A stretch of 32,110 nt of DNA, taken from NCBI GenBank assembly GCA_000431315.1, contig HF989696.1:1-32110 (forward strand). The letters are read 5' to 3'. Under the pieces are notes generated by a model. The model was not told where the DNA came from, did no database searches, and worked only from the letters and a program-made list of their open reading frames with translations. A program made the translations under genes and the position numbers. Source of the stretch: Brachyspira sp. CAG:484. Its GTDB lineage: Bacteria > Cyanobacteriota > Vampirovibrionia > Gastranaerophilales > Gastranaerophilaceae. Below are positions 7,957 through 15,771 of the stretch, piece after piece; position 1 is the first letter of the stretch; the number at the start of each line of letters is the position of its first letter.

Positions 7957-8820
7957 ATGAACATTACAGCTCAAATGGTTAAAGAACTTCGCGATAAAAC
8001 CGGTGCAGGTATGATGGATGCTAAAAAAGCATTAGTTGAAACTGACGGCGATATGGAAAAAGCAATGGAAGTTCTCCGCCAAAAAGGTATGGCTTCTGCT
8101 GATAAAAAAATGGGCAGAATTGCTGCTGAAGGTTTAATCGCATCATCTGTTCAAGCTGATTGCGGTGCTATGGTTGAAGTTAACTGTGAAACTGACTTTG
8201 TTGCTAAAAATGAAGAATTCAAAGAATTAACTGCAAACCTTGCAGAGTTTGTTGCAAAAGAAAATCCGGCAGATGTTGATGCTTTGCTTGCTTCAACTTG
8301 TCCTCAATGCGGCAAAGTTATTGCTGATATTATTAAAGAAAAAATCGCTTCTATCGGCGAAAAAATCACTTTCAGAAGATTTGTACGTTATGAAGGCAGC
8401 ACTGCTTCTTACATTCATAACGGTAAAATCGGTGTTCTTTTAAAAACTGATAAAAAAGATGAAGAATTAATGAATGATATTTGTTTACACATTGCTTCTT
8501 CAGCTCCTGAATTTATCTCAAGAGCAGAAATCCCTCAGTCTGTTATCGACCACGAAACAGAGATTGAAATGGGTAAGGAAGATCTTCAGAAAAAACCTGA
8601 AGCTATCAGAGCTAAAATTGTTGAAGGTCGTGTAAATAAACTTATGGCTTCAAGAGTTCTTCTTGAACAGCCGTTCATTAAAAATCCGGACGTAACTGTT
8701 GGGCAATTAATCGAAGGCAAATTAACAGTTGAAAAATTCACAAGATATATGCTTGGTGAAGGTCTTGAAAAACGTCAGGAAAACTTTGCTGATGAAGTAA
8801 TGAACCAGATTAAAGGTTAA
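7957..8820 (+). CDS. tsf: Translation elongation factor Ts
   Basis: Nucleotide exchange factor that releases GDP from EF-Tu. The N-terminal UBA-like region is clear (MVKELRDKTGAGMMDAKKAL, DMEKAMEVLRQKG), followed by the EF-Tu contact motif TDFVAKN near residue 80 and two core subdomains ending in GEGLEKR..NFADEV. At 287 residues it is the usual length. One oddity is a CPQCGK segment near residues 112-117, where the family commonly has a dGkTV-like loop with no cysteine pair; a lone CxxC cannot form a full zinc site in a monomer. ATG with AAAAGGAGAG about 9 nt upstream. It is second gene of the rpsB operon and closed by the terminator at 8847-8880. Confidence 0.97.
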   Translation: MNITAQMVKELRDKTGAGMMDAKKALVETDGDMEKAMEVLRQKGMASADKKMGRIAAEGLIASSVQADCGAMVEVNCETDFVAKNEEFKELTANLAEFVAKENPADVDALLASTCPQCGKVIADIIKEKIASIGEKITFRRFVRYEGSTASYIHNGKIGVLLKTDKKDEELMNDICLHIASSAPEFISRAEIPQSVIDHETEIEMGKEDLQKKPEAIRAKIVEGRVNKLMASRVLLEQPFIKNPDVTVGQLIEGKLTVEKFTRYMLGEGLEKRQENFADEVMNQIKG

Positions 8821-8846
8821 TCGTTTTAGTTAACTTTTTATAAGAT

Positions 8847-8880
8847 AAAAAACAGAGCCTGTAAAATAGGCTCTGTTTTT
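8847..8880 (+). terminator. Terminator of rpsB-tsf
   Basis: AAACAGAGCCT, loop GTAAAAT, AGGCTCTGTTTTT: a strong stem followed by a T-run, 27 nt after the tsf stop. Confidence 0.9.
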
Positions 8881-8894
8881 ATTTGTTTTTACTA

Positions 8895-8922
8895 TTGAAA
8901 TAATCTAAAAATCTGTTATCAT
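8895..8922 (+). promoter_or_regulatory. Promoter of the 48-residue orphan gene
   Basis: -35 TTGAAA (8895-8900), 16-bp spacer, -10 TATCAT (8917-8922), then AAGGAG at 8930-8935. A complete expression signal directly upstream of the small GTG-start gene. Confidence 0.6.
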
Positions 8923-8943
8923 AAGAATAAAGGAGTGTTTTGT

Positions 8944-9090
8944 GTGAGTGAATTAAAGGTTAAAGAAATAACAACATTTACAGAAGATAATCTTAAAAAG
9001 ACTAAACTTGTAATTTCGGATTGTGAAAAAGACACCGAAATAATCCTTGAAGGAAACGGTGCCTTAAAAATTGCTGCGTTAGAAGTTTAA
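8944..9090 (+). CDS. Small hypothetical protein, 48 residues
   Basis: A GTG-start reading frame, 8 nt after AAGGAG and behind its own promoter, sits between the tsf terminator and the next convergent gene. The product (MSELKVKEITTF...) is soluble, charged and without a signal peptide; its second half, ending IILEGNGALKIAALEV, looks like a beta-strand-rich fragment. The single cysteine gives no metal site. The family is not recognised. The stop codon at 9088-9090 directly abuts the stop of the opposing exported-protein gene, leaving no room for a terminator. The promoter, ribosome site and frame support it being real; the function is unknown. Confidence 0.65.
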   Translation: MSELKVKEITTFTEDNLKKTKLVISDCEKDTEIILEGNGALKIAALEV

Positions 9091-9993
9091 TTAAATATTG
9101 TCTTCACGCCCGAATTTAAAGGTTTCGCCTTTTACACCCTCCTGAACCCAGTGGACTTCAGGTTCATTTGGCTGAAGCGTATTCTGTGTTTTTTGAGGCA
9201 TGGCTGCCGGTGTTTCCTTCGGAGCTTCTGCCTGCGGCTCTTTAATTCTTTCTGCCGGAATAATTTTGTCTTGTTTGTCAGGTTTTTGTTTCTTTGCTTT
9301 TTTCTGTCTTTTTTCTTTAACTTTAACTTCTTTATCGGATTGAGTTGGGGTTTCAACAGCTTCCGGCGCGTCAGGCGTTTCTATAGTTTCTGCGTTTTCT
9401 TCGTCTTCGCCTTCAGCTTCCTTAAATCTTAAAGAAAACAAATCGTGCTCTCTGATCTCAAGTTCGCTTCCTTTTTCGATATATGAGAAAGGGGAGTTTT
9501 CATATACAGAAACAGCAGAAGATTTAAATCTATTGCCTTCTTCATTTTTAACAGCACCTTCTACGGCATGGTACCCCATACTTATACCTTTTACAAAATG
9601 GTTGCCTACAGTTAATGCTGCACTTTTGGCTACATCCATCTTATCAATTTCAAATTTCGGCGAGAACTTTCCGATATATTCAACCGGAATTTCAACCTCA
9701 TTTCCGTTAACATCAACATAGCTTACCGGAATAACAGAAAAACTCGCATTACGTTTTAATCTTTTCGGTCTTTTAACTTCGGTCAACCTTCCTTTTACTA
9801 TAACCCCTTCAGGAATAGTAATATTTTCATCCAGAGCAACAGAGCTCATAGTTTTCAAAGAAATAAATTCAGGCGGTTTTGAAGTTGAAAAACTGCTTAG
9901 GGATTCAACTTTCAAAACTTCTGCGGCAAAAGCCGGCTGCATAAACAGTACACAAAAAACAGTTAAAATTCCTGCCTTAAAAATATTCTTCAT
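9091..9993 (-). CDS. Exported hypothetical protein, paralog of the upstream gene
   Basis: A 300-residue protein with a clean signal peptide (MKNIFKAGILTVFCVLFMQP, cleavage near AFA-AEV). The mature part starts with a beta-rich domain with a PPEF motif, ITIPEGVIVKGRL and SFSVIPVSY, and a segment ending DLFSLRFKE. It continues into a highly charged, repetitive tail rich in Glu, Lys and Pro (about residues 195-280) with no expected fold. The beta domain aligns with the neighbouring 204-residue protein (PP..M/..EG.VVKG....FS.IP.S), so the pair arose by duplication. It probably acts in the periplasm or at the envelope. ATG with AGGAG 6 nt upstream, 36 nt after the upstream gene and sharing its promoter. 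The family is not recognised. Confidence 0.8.
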   Translation of the reverse strand: MKNIFKAGILTVFCVLFMQPAFAAEVLKVESLSSFSTSKPPEFISLKTMSSVALDENITIPEGVIVKGRLTEVKRPKRLKRNASFSVIPVSYVDVNGNEVEIPVEYIGKFSPKFEIDKMDVAKSAALTVGNHFVKGISMGYHAVEGAVKNEEGNRFKSSAVSVYENSPFSYIEKGSELEIREHDLFSLRFKEAEGEDEENAETIETPDAPEAVETPTQSDKEVKVKEKRQKKAKKQKPDKQDKIIPAERIKEPQAEAPKETPAAMPQKTQNTLQPNEPEVHWVQEGVKGETFKFGREDNI

Positions 9994-10029
9994 TTTATAC
10001 TCCTACAAATTTATCTCTCTTGTTTTATT

Positions 10030-10644
10030 TTATCTTAAAAATTCATTATTTCGCAAGATATTATTCAGAGGCATAGCAGGATTGTAACGATTGCAGGAAT
10101 CAAAAGTGCTTAAATCAGTCAGCGGTAATCCCGGTAAATATCTGCTGAAAGGACGCTGGGATTCTTCTGTTGCCGGTGTATATGATGTATTTACAATATC
10201 AGAAGCTGTTCCTGATACATTTTCAACCTGCTGCTGTTGTTTTGGCTGCACTTCTGTGAAATTTAAGGCAAAAACCTGACCTGTTTTAATTGTTAAAGGA
10301 GCTTTTGCTGCAACAATCTTATTATTCACGACCATACCGGCAAATGTAGCATATGCCTGAGGTTCAAATTTAGTTTCTTCATTATGGAAATTTATAAAGC
10401 TATAAGGGATAAAAGAAAAAGTTCCATTTTTATTAACTACAATTTTACCTTTAACAACGTAGCCTTCAAAGAGAACTATATCATCAGTTACCTGGATATT
10501 ACTGCCGACTTTTACAGCCATAGCCTGCGGCGGGTTTGTGCCGACATAATCACTCATTGCGACAACCGGAACATTTTTTGCCAGAGCTGATTGACCGAAG
10601 GCAAGCATTAACATCATAAATAAAGCTGATAGAACTTTTTTCAT
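10030..10644 (-). CDS. Exported hypothetical protein, paralog of the downstream gene
   Basis: A 204-residue protein with signal peptide MKKVLSALFMMLMLAFGQSALA. The mature domain (about residues 25-135) contains NPPQAMAVKVGSNIQV, LFEGYVVKGKI, FSFIPYSF and a closing VFALNFTE, the same order of motifs as in the 300-residue neighbour. The tail is different: Gln-rich, then Pro- and Asn-rich, with one cysteine near the end. It probably acts in the periplasm or envelope; the function is unknown. ATG with AGGAG 6 nt upstream, and a near-consensus promoter at 10668-10696 drives this gene and the next. Confidence 0.8.
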   Translation of the reverse strand: MKKVLSALFMMLMLAFGQSALAKNVPVVAMSDYVGTNPPQAMAVKVGSNIQVTDDIVLFEGYVVKGKIVVNKNGTFSFIPYSFINFHNEETKFEPQAYATFAGMVVNNKIVAAKAPLTIKTGQVFALNFTEVQPKQQQQVENVSGTASDIVNTSYTPATEESQRPFSRYLPGLPLTDLSTFDSCNRYNPAMPLNNILRNNEFLR

Positions 10645-10667
10645 ATATATCTCCTGATTATAGTCTT

Positions 10668-10696
10668 ATTATAGCAGAATTCTATCATAAGTTCAA
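10668..10696 (-). promoter_or_regulatory. Promoter of the exported-paralog operon
   Basis: -35 TTGAAC (10696-10691), 17-bp spacer, -10 TATAAT (10673-10668), followed by AGGAG and ATG 10644. Confidence 0.75.
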
Positions 10697-10727
10697 GTGG
10701 AGCGTCAATATGATCAGGGTTCAGGCG

Positions 10728-13553
10728 TCAGCTCAAAACGCCTTTCAAATACTGACCTGTGACAGATTTTTTATTTTTTGCAAGTTCTTTCGGGGTTCCG
10801 GTTGCAACAACCTGACCGCCGGCGGCTCCGCCTTCCGGACCTAAATCAATTATATAATCTGCAACTTTTATTAAATCAAGGTTATGTTCAATAATTAAAA
10901 TTGTATTTCCCTGATCTGCAAGCTGCTGAATTATTTTTATAAGCTTATCCAAATCAGCCCAGTGCAAACCTACAGAAGGTTCATCGAGAAGGTACAAAGT
11001 TTTTCCGGTAGCACGCTTATTCAGCTCTGATGCAAGCTTTATTCTCTGCGCCTCACCGCCTGACAATGTTGTTGCACTCTGACCAAGCTTTATGTAATCA
11101 AGCCCTACATCATATAATGTTTTAAGCTTATGTTTAATTGCAGGAATATTTTCAAAAAACTCAAGTGCTTCCTTTACACTCATTTCAAGAACATCTGCAA
11201 TAGTTTTTCCTTTATATTTTACTTCAAGTGTTTCGCGGTTATAACGTTTACCTTTACAAACCGGACATTTGACATAGACATCTGACAAAAAGTTCATCTC
11301 GATTTTGTTTACGCCATCACCCTTACAAGCCTCGCATCGACCGCCTTTTACATTAAAACTAAAGCGTCCCGGCTTATACCCCCGGACTTTTGCCTCGTTG
11401 GTTTTTGAGAAAAGTTCTCTTATATGTGTAAACAAATCAGTATATGTTGCAGGGTTTGAACGCGGAGTTCTGCCTATCGGGGATTGGTCAATATCTATAA
11501 TTTTATCTATATTTTCAAATCCTTCAATCAAATCTACGCCCTGCGGTTTAGGTTTATTGCCGCGAAGAGAGTGCAGGGCATATTCATAGATTAAGTCCTG
11601 CATAAGTGTTGACTTTCCTGAGCCGGATACCCCTGTCAGAACTACTATTTTACCAAGCGGAATATCTACATTTATATTTTTAAGGTTATTCAGATGAGCA
11701 TTTTTAACTTTCAGAAACTTACCGTTTCCTTCACGCACTTTTTCCGGTACCGGAATAAACTTTGCACCGCTCAAATACTGACCGGTAAGTGAAGTTTTGC
11801 ATTTTATAATATCATCAAGAGCTCCCTGAGCTACAATTTTACCGCCGTTAATACCAGCCTTCGGACCAATATCAACAATATAATCTGCATTCCTCATGGT
11901 GTCTTCATCATGTTCTACAACAATAAGAGTATTACCGAGGTTGCGAAGTTTAATAAGTGTTTTGATAAGCCTGTCATTATCTCTCTGGTGAAGTCCGATA
12001 GAAGGTTCATCAAGAACATAAAGCACACCGGAAAGCCCGCTTCCTATTTGTGTAGCAAGCCGTATTCTCTGTGCCTCGCCGCCGGAGAGAGTTCCTGCCA
12101 TTCGTGCAAGATTCAAATAACCAAGCCCGACATCGCATAAAAATCTAAGACGTGCTCTGATTTCATCCAAAATTTGTTTTGCAATCTGTAATTTATATTC
12201 ATCGAGCTCGAGATATAAGTCATTTACAAAATCAAGCGCATCTGTAATTGAAAGTAATGTAAACTCGTAAATATTTTTACCTTTAATTTTTACAGCAAGC
12301 GGAAAAGGTTTCAGTCTGGCACCGCCGCAGGCAGGACAAGGAGTTGTAACCATATATTTTTCTATTTCTTCACGCCAGTACTCGCCATTTGATTCATTAT
12401 AGCGTTTTTCCAGAAAAGGAATAACACCTGTAAATCTGTGATACTTGGTTTCATAGCGGTGAGTCCCGAATTTCATCACGCGGAATTTCATTAAATCATC
12501 TCCGCCGTATAAAATAATCTGCTGCTGCTCTTCAGGCAGCTCTTCAAACGGAGTATCCATATCTATTCCGTAGTGCTCGCTTACAGATTTTAAGACATCT
12601 TCATAATAAGAAGTAGTTGTTTTTGACCATGGATAAATTGCGCCGTCTTTTAAAGATTTTGTCCTGTCCGGAACTACAAGGTTAGGGTCAATTACAAAAT
12701 CAGCACCTAAACCGGAACATCTTTCACAAGCGCCATAAGGTGCATTAAAAGAAAAAATCCTTGGTGCCAGCTCTTCAAAACTTAGATTACATTTCGGGCA
12801 GGAAAGTTTTTCACTATATATAATTTCTTTATCGCCTACAGCATCAACAATAACTATTCCATCGGCTTTTTTTAAAGCAATTTGCACACTATCTGCAATT
12901 CTTGATTGGGCGCTTTCTTTTACAACAATTCTATCAACTACAACGTGGATTGTGTGTTTTTTTGTTTTGCTGAGCTCAATTTCATCTTCATCAAGGTTAT
13001 AAATCTCATCATCAACCTTAACCCTGACAAAACCTTCCTGGCGCAGCTCTTCAAATGTTGATTGAAATTCACCTTTTTTACCGCGTACAATAGGCGCTAA
13101 AATCTGAATTTTAGTACCTTCGCCGAGTTTCATAATGCTGTTCACGATTTCGTCAATAGACTGCGGTTTAATTTCATCTCCGCAGTTCGGACAATAAGGA
13201 GTCCCAGCTCTTGCATAAAGAAGCCTTAAGTAATCGTATATTTCAGTAACGGTACCAACTGTGGAACGCGGGTTATTGCTTGTTGATTTCTGGTCAATTG
13301 AAATAGCAGGAGAAAGCCCGTCAATATATTCTACATCCGGCTTATCCATCTGCCCCAAAAATTGTCTTGCATAAGTAGAAAGGCTTTCAATATAACGTCT
13401 TTGCCCTTCTGCAAAAATAGTATCAAAAGCCAGAGAGCTTTTGCCTGAGCCGGAAACTCCAGTAAAAACTATCAGTTCGTTTTTTGGAATTTCAAGTGAT
13501 ACATCTTTTAAATTATGTTCTTTCGCACCCTTAATCGTAATTTTGTCTAGCAT
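10728..13553 (-). CDS. uvrA: UvrABC excinuclease subunit A
   Basis: The ABC-type ATPase dimer that finds bulky DNA lesions and loads UvrB in nucleotide excision repair. Both ATPase halves are intact: Walker A GVSGSGKSSLAFDT near residue 35 and GVSGSGKSTL near 644, signatures LSGGEAQRIRLA near 491 and LSGGEAQRIKLA near 830, and Walker B LYVLDEPSIGLH and LYLLDEPSVGLH. The zinc modules are present: CPNCG near 122, a CPKC...CERC module near 252-280, and the DNA-contacting CEACKGDG...CPVCKGKRY module near 741-770. At 941 residues it is the normal length. It has no ribosome-binding site; an extended -10 TGTAATAAT ends exactly 6 nt before the ATG, suggesting a leaderless mRNA. No uvrB or uvrC lies nearby, as is usual. 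Confidence 0.98.
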   Translation of the reverse strand: MLDKITIKGAKEHNLKDVSLEIPKNELIVFTGVSGSGKSSLAFDTIFAEGQRRYIESLSTYARQFLGQMDKPDVEYIDGLSPAISIDQKSTSNNPRSTVGTVTEIYDYLRLLYARAGTPYCPNCGDEIKPQSIDEIVNSIMKLGEGTKIQILAPIVRGKKGEFQSTFEELRQEGFVRVKVDDEIYNLDEDEIELSKTKKHTIHVVVDRIVVKESAQSRIADSVQIALKKADGIVIVDAVGDKEIIYSEKLSCPKCNLSFEELAPRIFSFNAPYGACERCSGLGADFVIDPNLVVPDRTKSLKDGAIYPWSKTTTSYYEDVLKSVSEHYGIDMDTPFEELPEEQQQIILYGGDDLMKFRVMKFGTHRYETKYHRFTGVIPFLEKRYNESNGEYWREEIEKYMVTTPCPACGGARLKPFPLAVKIKGKNIYEFTLLSITDALDFVNDLYLELDEYKLQIAKQILDEIRARLRFLCDVGLGYLNLARMAGTLSGGEAQRIRLATQIGSGLSGVLYVLDEPSIGLHQRDNDRLIKTLIKLRNLGNTLIVVEHDEDTMRNADYIVDIGPKAGINGGKIVAQGALDDIIKCKTSLTGQYLSGAKFIPVPEKVREGNGKFLKVKNAHLNNLKNINVDIPLGKIVVLTGVSGSGKSTLMQDLIYEYALHSLRGNKPKPQGVDLIEGFENIDKIIDIDQSPIGRTPRSNPATYTDLFTHIRELFSKTNEAKVRGYKPGRFSFNVKGGRCEACKGDGVNKIEMNFLSDVYVKCPVCKGKRYNRETLEVKYKGKTIADVLEMSVKEALEFFENIPAIKHKLKTLYDVGLDYIKLGQSATTLSGGEAQRIKLASELNKRATGKTLYLLDEPSVGLHWADLDKLIKIIQQLADQGNTILIIEHNLDLIKVADYIIDLGPEGGAAGGQVVATGTPKELAKNKKSVTGQYLKGVLS

Positions 13554-13559
13554 AATTTT

Positions 13560-13568
13560 ATTATTACA
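13560..13568 (-). promoter_or_regulatory. Extended -10 for leaderless uvrA mRNA
   Basis: On the minus strand TGTAATAAT (TGn plus AATAAT) ends 6 nt before ATG 13553. A weak -35 TTGTGG (13590-13585) lies 19 bp upstream. No Shine-Dalgarno sequence precedes the start. Confidence 0.5.
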
Positions 13569-13604
13569 TGTAAAAAAATTATTTCCACAAGGCTATGGCT
13601 CAAA

Positions 13605-14228
13605 CTATTTTGTATCTTTTTTCACAGGAAAAGAAACCAGATAGTTGCCTATTACAGGTCCTGCTATGTTACCGGCAAACACCGAGGCTGCAAGAACTGC
13701 CAGAATACTTACACCGCTTTTATAATTCTGAAAAATATCAGAAGTTTTTTTTGCAGCTTCTTTTATTTGTTTTTTCAAAACATCTTTTGAATTTTTATAA
13801 AAATCAGTTTCTTCTATGTGTTCAAGGTTATAGGAAAGCCCTTTTTTCATTTCTTTTTTAGTAAATATATTTTTCCAATCTTCGGCTTTAATGTTCTTAT
13901 TTTCTTTGTTCAAGCCTGCAATAGACTTTGCTACTGTTTCTGTTAAGACTTTGCCGCCTTCCAGAGCTTTATTAACCCCAATACGCACCGATTCGCATAT
14001 GGAATAATACATTGCTATACATGCGCCGGATGTAATGGCTTCCTGATTAACAAGGAATTTTTTTGTATGCTTTTCCATTTTCCTGTCACTCAAAAGCATG
14101 CCTATCTGTGCAGATGCGCCGATAACAGTAACTCCGGTTCCGACATGTACAAGAAGCTTGCCGGAATCTTTTGCATAGTTATTAAATATTTTATTTGTTA
14201 CTCTGTTCAGTATTGTTCGATGTATCAT
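13605..14228 (-). CDS. Hypothetical membrane protein of 207 residues
   Basis: An unrecognised protein with a hydrophobic segment near residues 25-45 (VGTGVTVIGASAQIGMLL), a second weaker one near 65-85, a charged Lys/Glu-rich middle, and a C-terminal hydrophobic stretch (SILAVLAASVFAGNIAGPVIG) near 175-197. The start is taken as ATG 14228 because AGGA lies about 4 nt upstream; a longer version would need a TTG at 14255. The gene overlaps the end of the upstream gene by 38 nt in another frame, so the two are probably translationally coupled. The placement of the helices resembles that of the upstream protein (N-terminal NYA.. then a hydrophobic segment), so they may be distant paralogs. Location is probably the inner membrane; the function is unknown. 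Confidence 0.7.
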   Translation of the reverse strand: MIHRTILNRVTNKIFNNYAKDSGKLLVHVGTGVTVIGASAQIGMLLSDRKMEKHTKKFLVNQEAITSGACIAMYYSICESVRIGVNKALEGGKVLTETVAKSIAGLNKENKNIKAEDWKNIFTKKEMKKGLSYNLEHIEETDFYKNSKDVLKKQIKEAAKKTSDIFQNYKSGVSILAVLAASVFAGNIAGPVIGNYLVSFPVKKDTK

Positions 14229-14760
14229 TTTTCCTGCGGGTTCTTGATTTTTCAAGTTTGTAAAAAATATCTGTGAGTTTTTTTGTCAAAGGAAGCTCAA
14301 CCGTAGTTTTTATAAATACTGCAACTCCTGTTGCTAACAGAGCTCCCATTGCAAGCCTGTATGATTTATAATCCTTGAGAAATTCCCTTTTTGAACGTGG
14401 GGCAAACTTATTGCCGGGGTTTGGCGTAAAAATATCTTTCTTTTGATTTTTGGGAATCAGCTCTTTAACTATATCTTCATCATTTTTCACGTCATTGGTT
14501 TTATAATTTGAAAGCTTTACTACTGCAAAAAATGCACCGACTCTGGTTACAAAATCAAAAAAGTTCCCTGCTATATTTTTTCCAATAGAACGGGCAACTG
14601 CCATATCTTTCGTATCCTGGTCAAGACGGTTATTCTTTCTGTTTATGTAAGGCTGAAATACTAAGGCTGTTGCACCCATAATAATTGATTGCTGGGGTGC
14701 GTTAAGATTTTTACCTGCGTAATTTATAAACTTTTCTATTTTCTTATTGATTATTATCAT
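14191..14760 (-). CDS. Hypothetical membrane protein of 189 residues
   Basis: An unrecognised protein with hydrophobic stretches near residues 25-40 (SIIMGATALVFQPY), 62-80 (IAGNFFDFVTRVGAFFAVV) and 145-160 (LAMGALLATGVAVFI), separated by basic segments. This suggests a small inner-membrane protein. The start is set at ATG 14760; an upstream ATG at 14847 lies inside the neighbouring terminator hairpin and is unlikely. There is no convincing ribosome site; a TTGTGT-16-TATAAG promoter ends 7 nt before the ATG, so the mRNA may be nearly leaderless. The stop lies inside the next gene, which overlaps by 38 nt. The function is unknown. Confidence 0.7.
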   Translation of the reverse strand: MIIINKKIEKFINYAGKNLNAPQQSIIMGATALVFQPYINRKNNRLDQDTKDMAVARSIGKNIAGNFFDFVTRVGAFFAVVKLSNYKTNDVKNDEDIVKELIPKNQKKDIFTPNPGNKFAPRSKREFLKDYKSYRLAMGALLATGVAVFIKTTVELPLTKKLTDIFYKLEKSRTRRKNDTSNNTEQSNK

Positions 14761-14767
14761 GGGGACT

Positions 14768-14795
14768 CTTATACTACCTGTAAATATAAACACAA
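14768..14795 (-). promoter_or_regulatory. Possible promoter of the two-gene membrane-protein operon
   Basis: -35 TTGTGT (14795-14790), 16-bp spacer, -10 TATAAG (14773-14768), ending 7 nt before ATG 14760. It resembles the leaderless arrangement seen elsewhere in the window but lacks the TGn element. Confidence 0.35.
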
Positions 14796-14850
14796 AAATA
14801 TATTTTTTTGCTGGTATTTTGTTTAATTTACAAATATTTATATACATGAC

Positions 14851-14883
14851 AAAAAAACAGGAACATAGCTGTTCCTGTTTTTT
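14851..14883 (-). terminator. Terminator after the 221-residue glycine-rich protein gene
   Basis: On the minus strand AAACAGGAACA, loop GCTA, TGTTCCTGTTTTTTT: an 11-bp or longer stem with T-runs on both strands. It lies 22 nt past the stop of the gene ending at 14905 and separates it from the next two genes. Confidence 0.9.
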
Positions 14884-14904
14884 ATTTTATAACTAACTTA
14901 TCAA

Positions 14905-15570
14905 TTAAGAATTTGCTTTTTCTGCAGAAGCTTCACCTTCAGCCGGTTTAGCTTTCGGAGTTGCTGCATATCCAATAAGACCAGCCACTACTGCAGCTGC
15001 GGCACCGTAGATAGCTGCCGGTTTAATTTTCATGTTACGAGCTGTCTTTTTAGCAGCTTCAAAGAATTTTTTAGTTTCTTCTGCTGCATCCTGCGGTAAT
15101 TCTTTGAATTTTTTACCTGCTTTATCATAAACAGTTTCCAGAGTATCGCTTACAACTTTCTTTCCTTCGTCGTATATAGTTTCTGCAGCTGTTTTTACTC
15201 CATTAAAAATAGACTTAACTTCATCATCTGAACCTTCGGCGATAGCTTTTTTAGTTGCTTCTATCTGATCTTCAGCTACAAATTTTTTACTTTTTTCCAT
15301 AACATCATTAAGGACTTTTTTCATTTTACCTACAGAAGCATCATCGCCCATTTCTGTAATTTTCTTTGATAATTTTAGAGTATCTCTTGCTGCGTCATCA
15401 CCTGCTGTTGCTAACATTGTTTTGTTAATAAACTCATCTGAGAAATTTCCGTCTTTTAAAATTGATTTTGTGAAATAACCTGCTGCACCACCGCCTACAA
15501 GACCAACTCCAGCACCGATTGCGGCATTTCTGCCTCTGTTATCTGTACCGTTTACTGCATTTACTGACAT
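14905..15570 (-). CDS. Glycine-zipper type hypothetical membrane protein, 221 residues
   Basis: The N-terminus carries a glycine-rich hydrophobic hairpin (AAIGAGVGLVGGGAAGYF, residues 16-33). A long central region of amphipathic, Lys/Glu-rich helices follows (about 40-180), probably coiled coil. A C-terminal hydrophobic helix (AAIYGAAAAVVAGLIGYAA, about 186-204) precedes an Ala/Glu/Lys tail. The layout suggests a membrane-attached helical protein. It resembles the 181-residue neighbour, which also has a GGAAGGG segment near its start. ATG with GAGG 8 nt upstream; monocistronic, with its own terminator. The family is not recognised. Confidence 0.75.
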   Translation of the reverse strand: MSVNAVNGTDNRGRNAAIGAGVGLVGGGAAGYFTKSILKDGNFSDEFINKTMLATAGDDAARDTLKLSKKITEMGDDASVGKMKKVLNDVMEKSKKFVAEDQIEATKKAIAEGSDDEVKSIFNGVKTAAETIYDEGKKVVSDTLETVYDKAGKKFKELPQDAAEETKKFFEAAKKTARNMKIKPAAIYGAAAAVVAGLIGYAATPKAKPAEGEASAEKANS

Positions 15571-15675
15571 ATTCTACACCTCACTTTTTCTATTATCTTT
15601 GTTTGATATTTAGTTAAAAACAAAACAATTTTATTTTTGACATAATTTGCGGAAATTTCTTATTTTATTTACAAA

Positions 15676-15693
15676 TGTTTACATGTGTAAACA
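15676..15693. promoter_or_regulatory. Perfect 18-bp dyad in the gap downstream of folP
   Basis: TGTTTAC-ATGT-GTAAACA is an exact inverted repeat, lying 105 bases upstream of the glycine-rich gene (start 15570) and 78 bases downstream of folP. The 201-base gap holds nothing else clear. It could be an operator for the downstream gene; it is not followed by a T-run. Confidence 0.35.
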
Positions 15694-15771
15694 ATATATA
15701 AACTCCACACTTATCTATTCATTAAAACGCAAAAAATGATTTTTGCCAACCCCCTTAATAAAAATTCATTA

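Noticed and set aside
9132..9356. A 74-residue very basic frame on the minus strand
   Set aside because: It is a shifted reading of the Glu/Lys/Pro tail of the same gene, without a ribosome site.
9151..9432. A 93-residue Phe/Leu/Arg-rich frame on the plus strand
   Set aside because: It is antisense to the charged tail of the exported protein at 9091-9993; Lys/Glu-rich codons read as Phe/Leu in reverse.
10030..10644. Similarity of the EGxVVKG domain to VirB10/TrbI-type proteins
   Set aside because: The PxGxxxxG-like feel is too weak, and the proteins lack a membrane anchor and the C-terminal domain of that family.
14761..14847. Longer N-terminus for the gene ending at 14191
   Set aside because: The upstream ATG would place the start within the terminator hairpin of the neighbour, with no ribosome site; ATG 14760 fits better.
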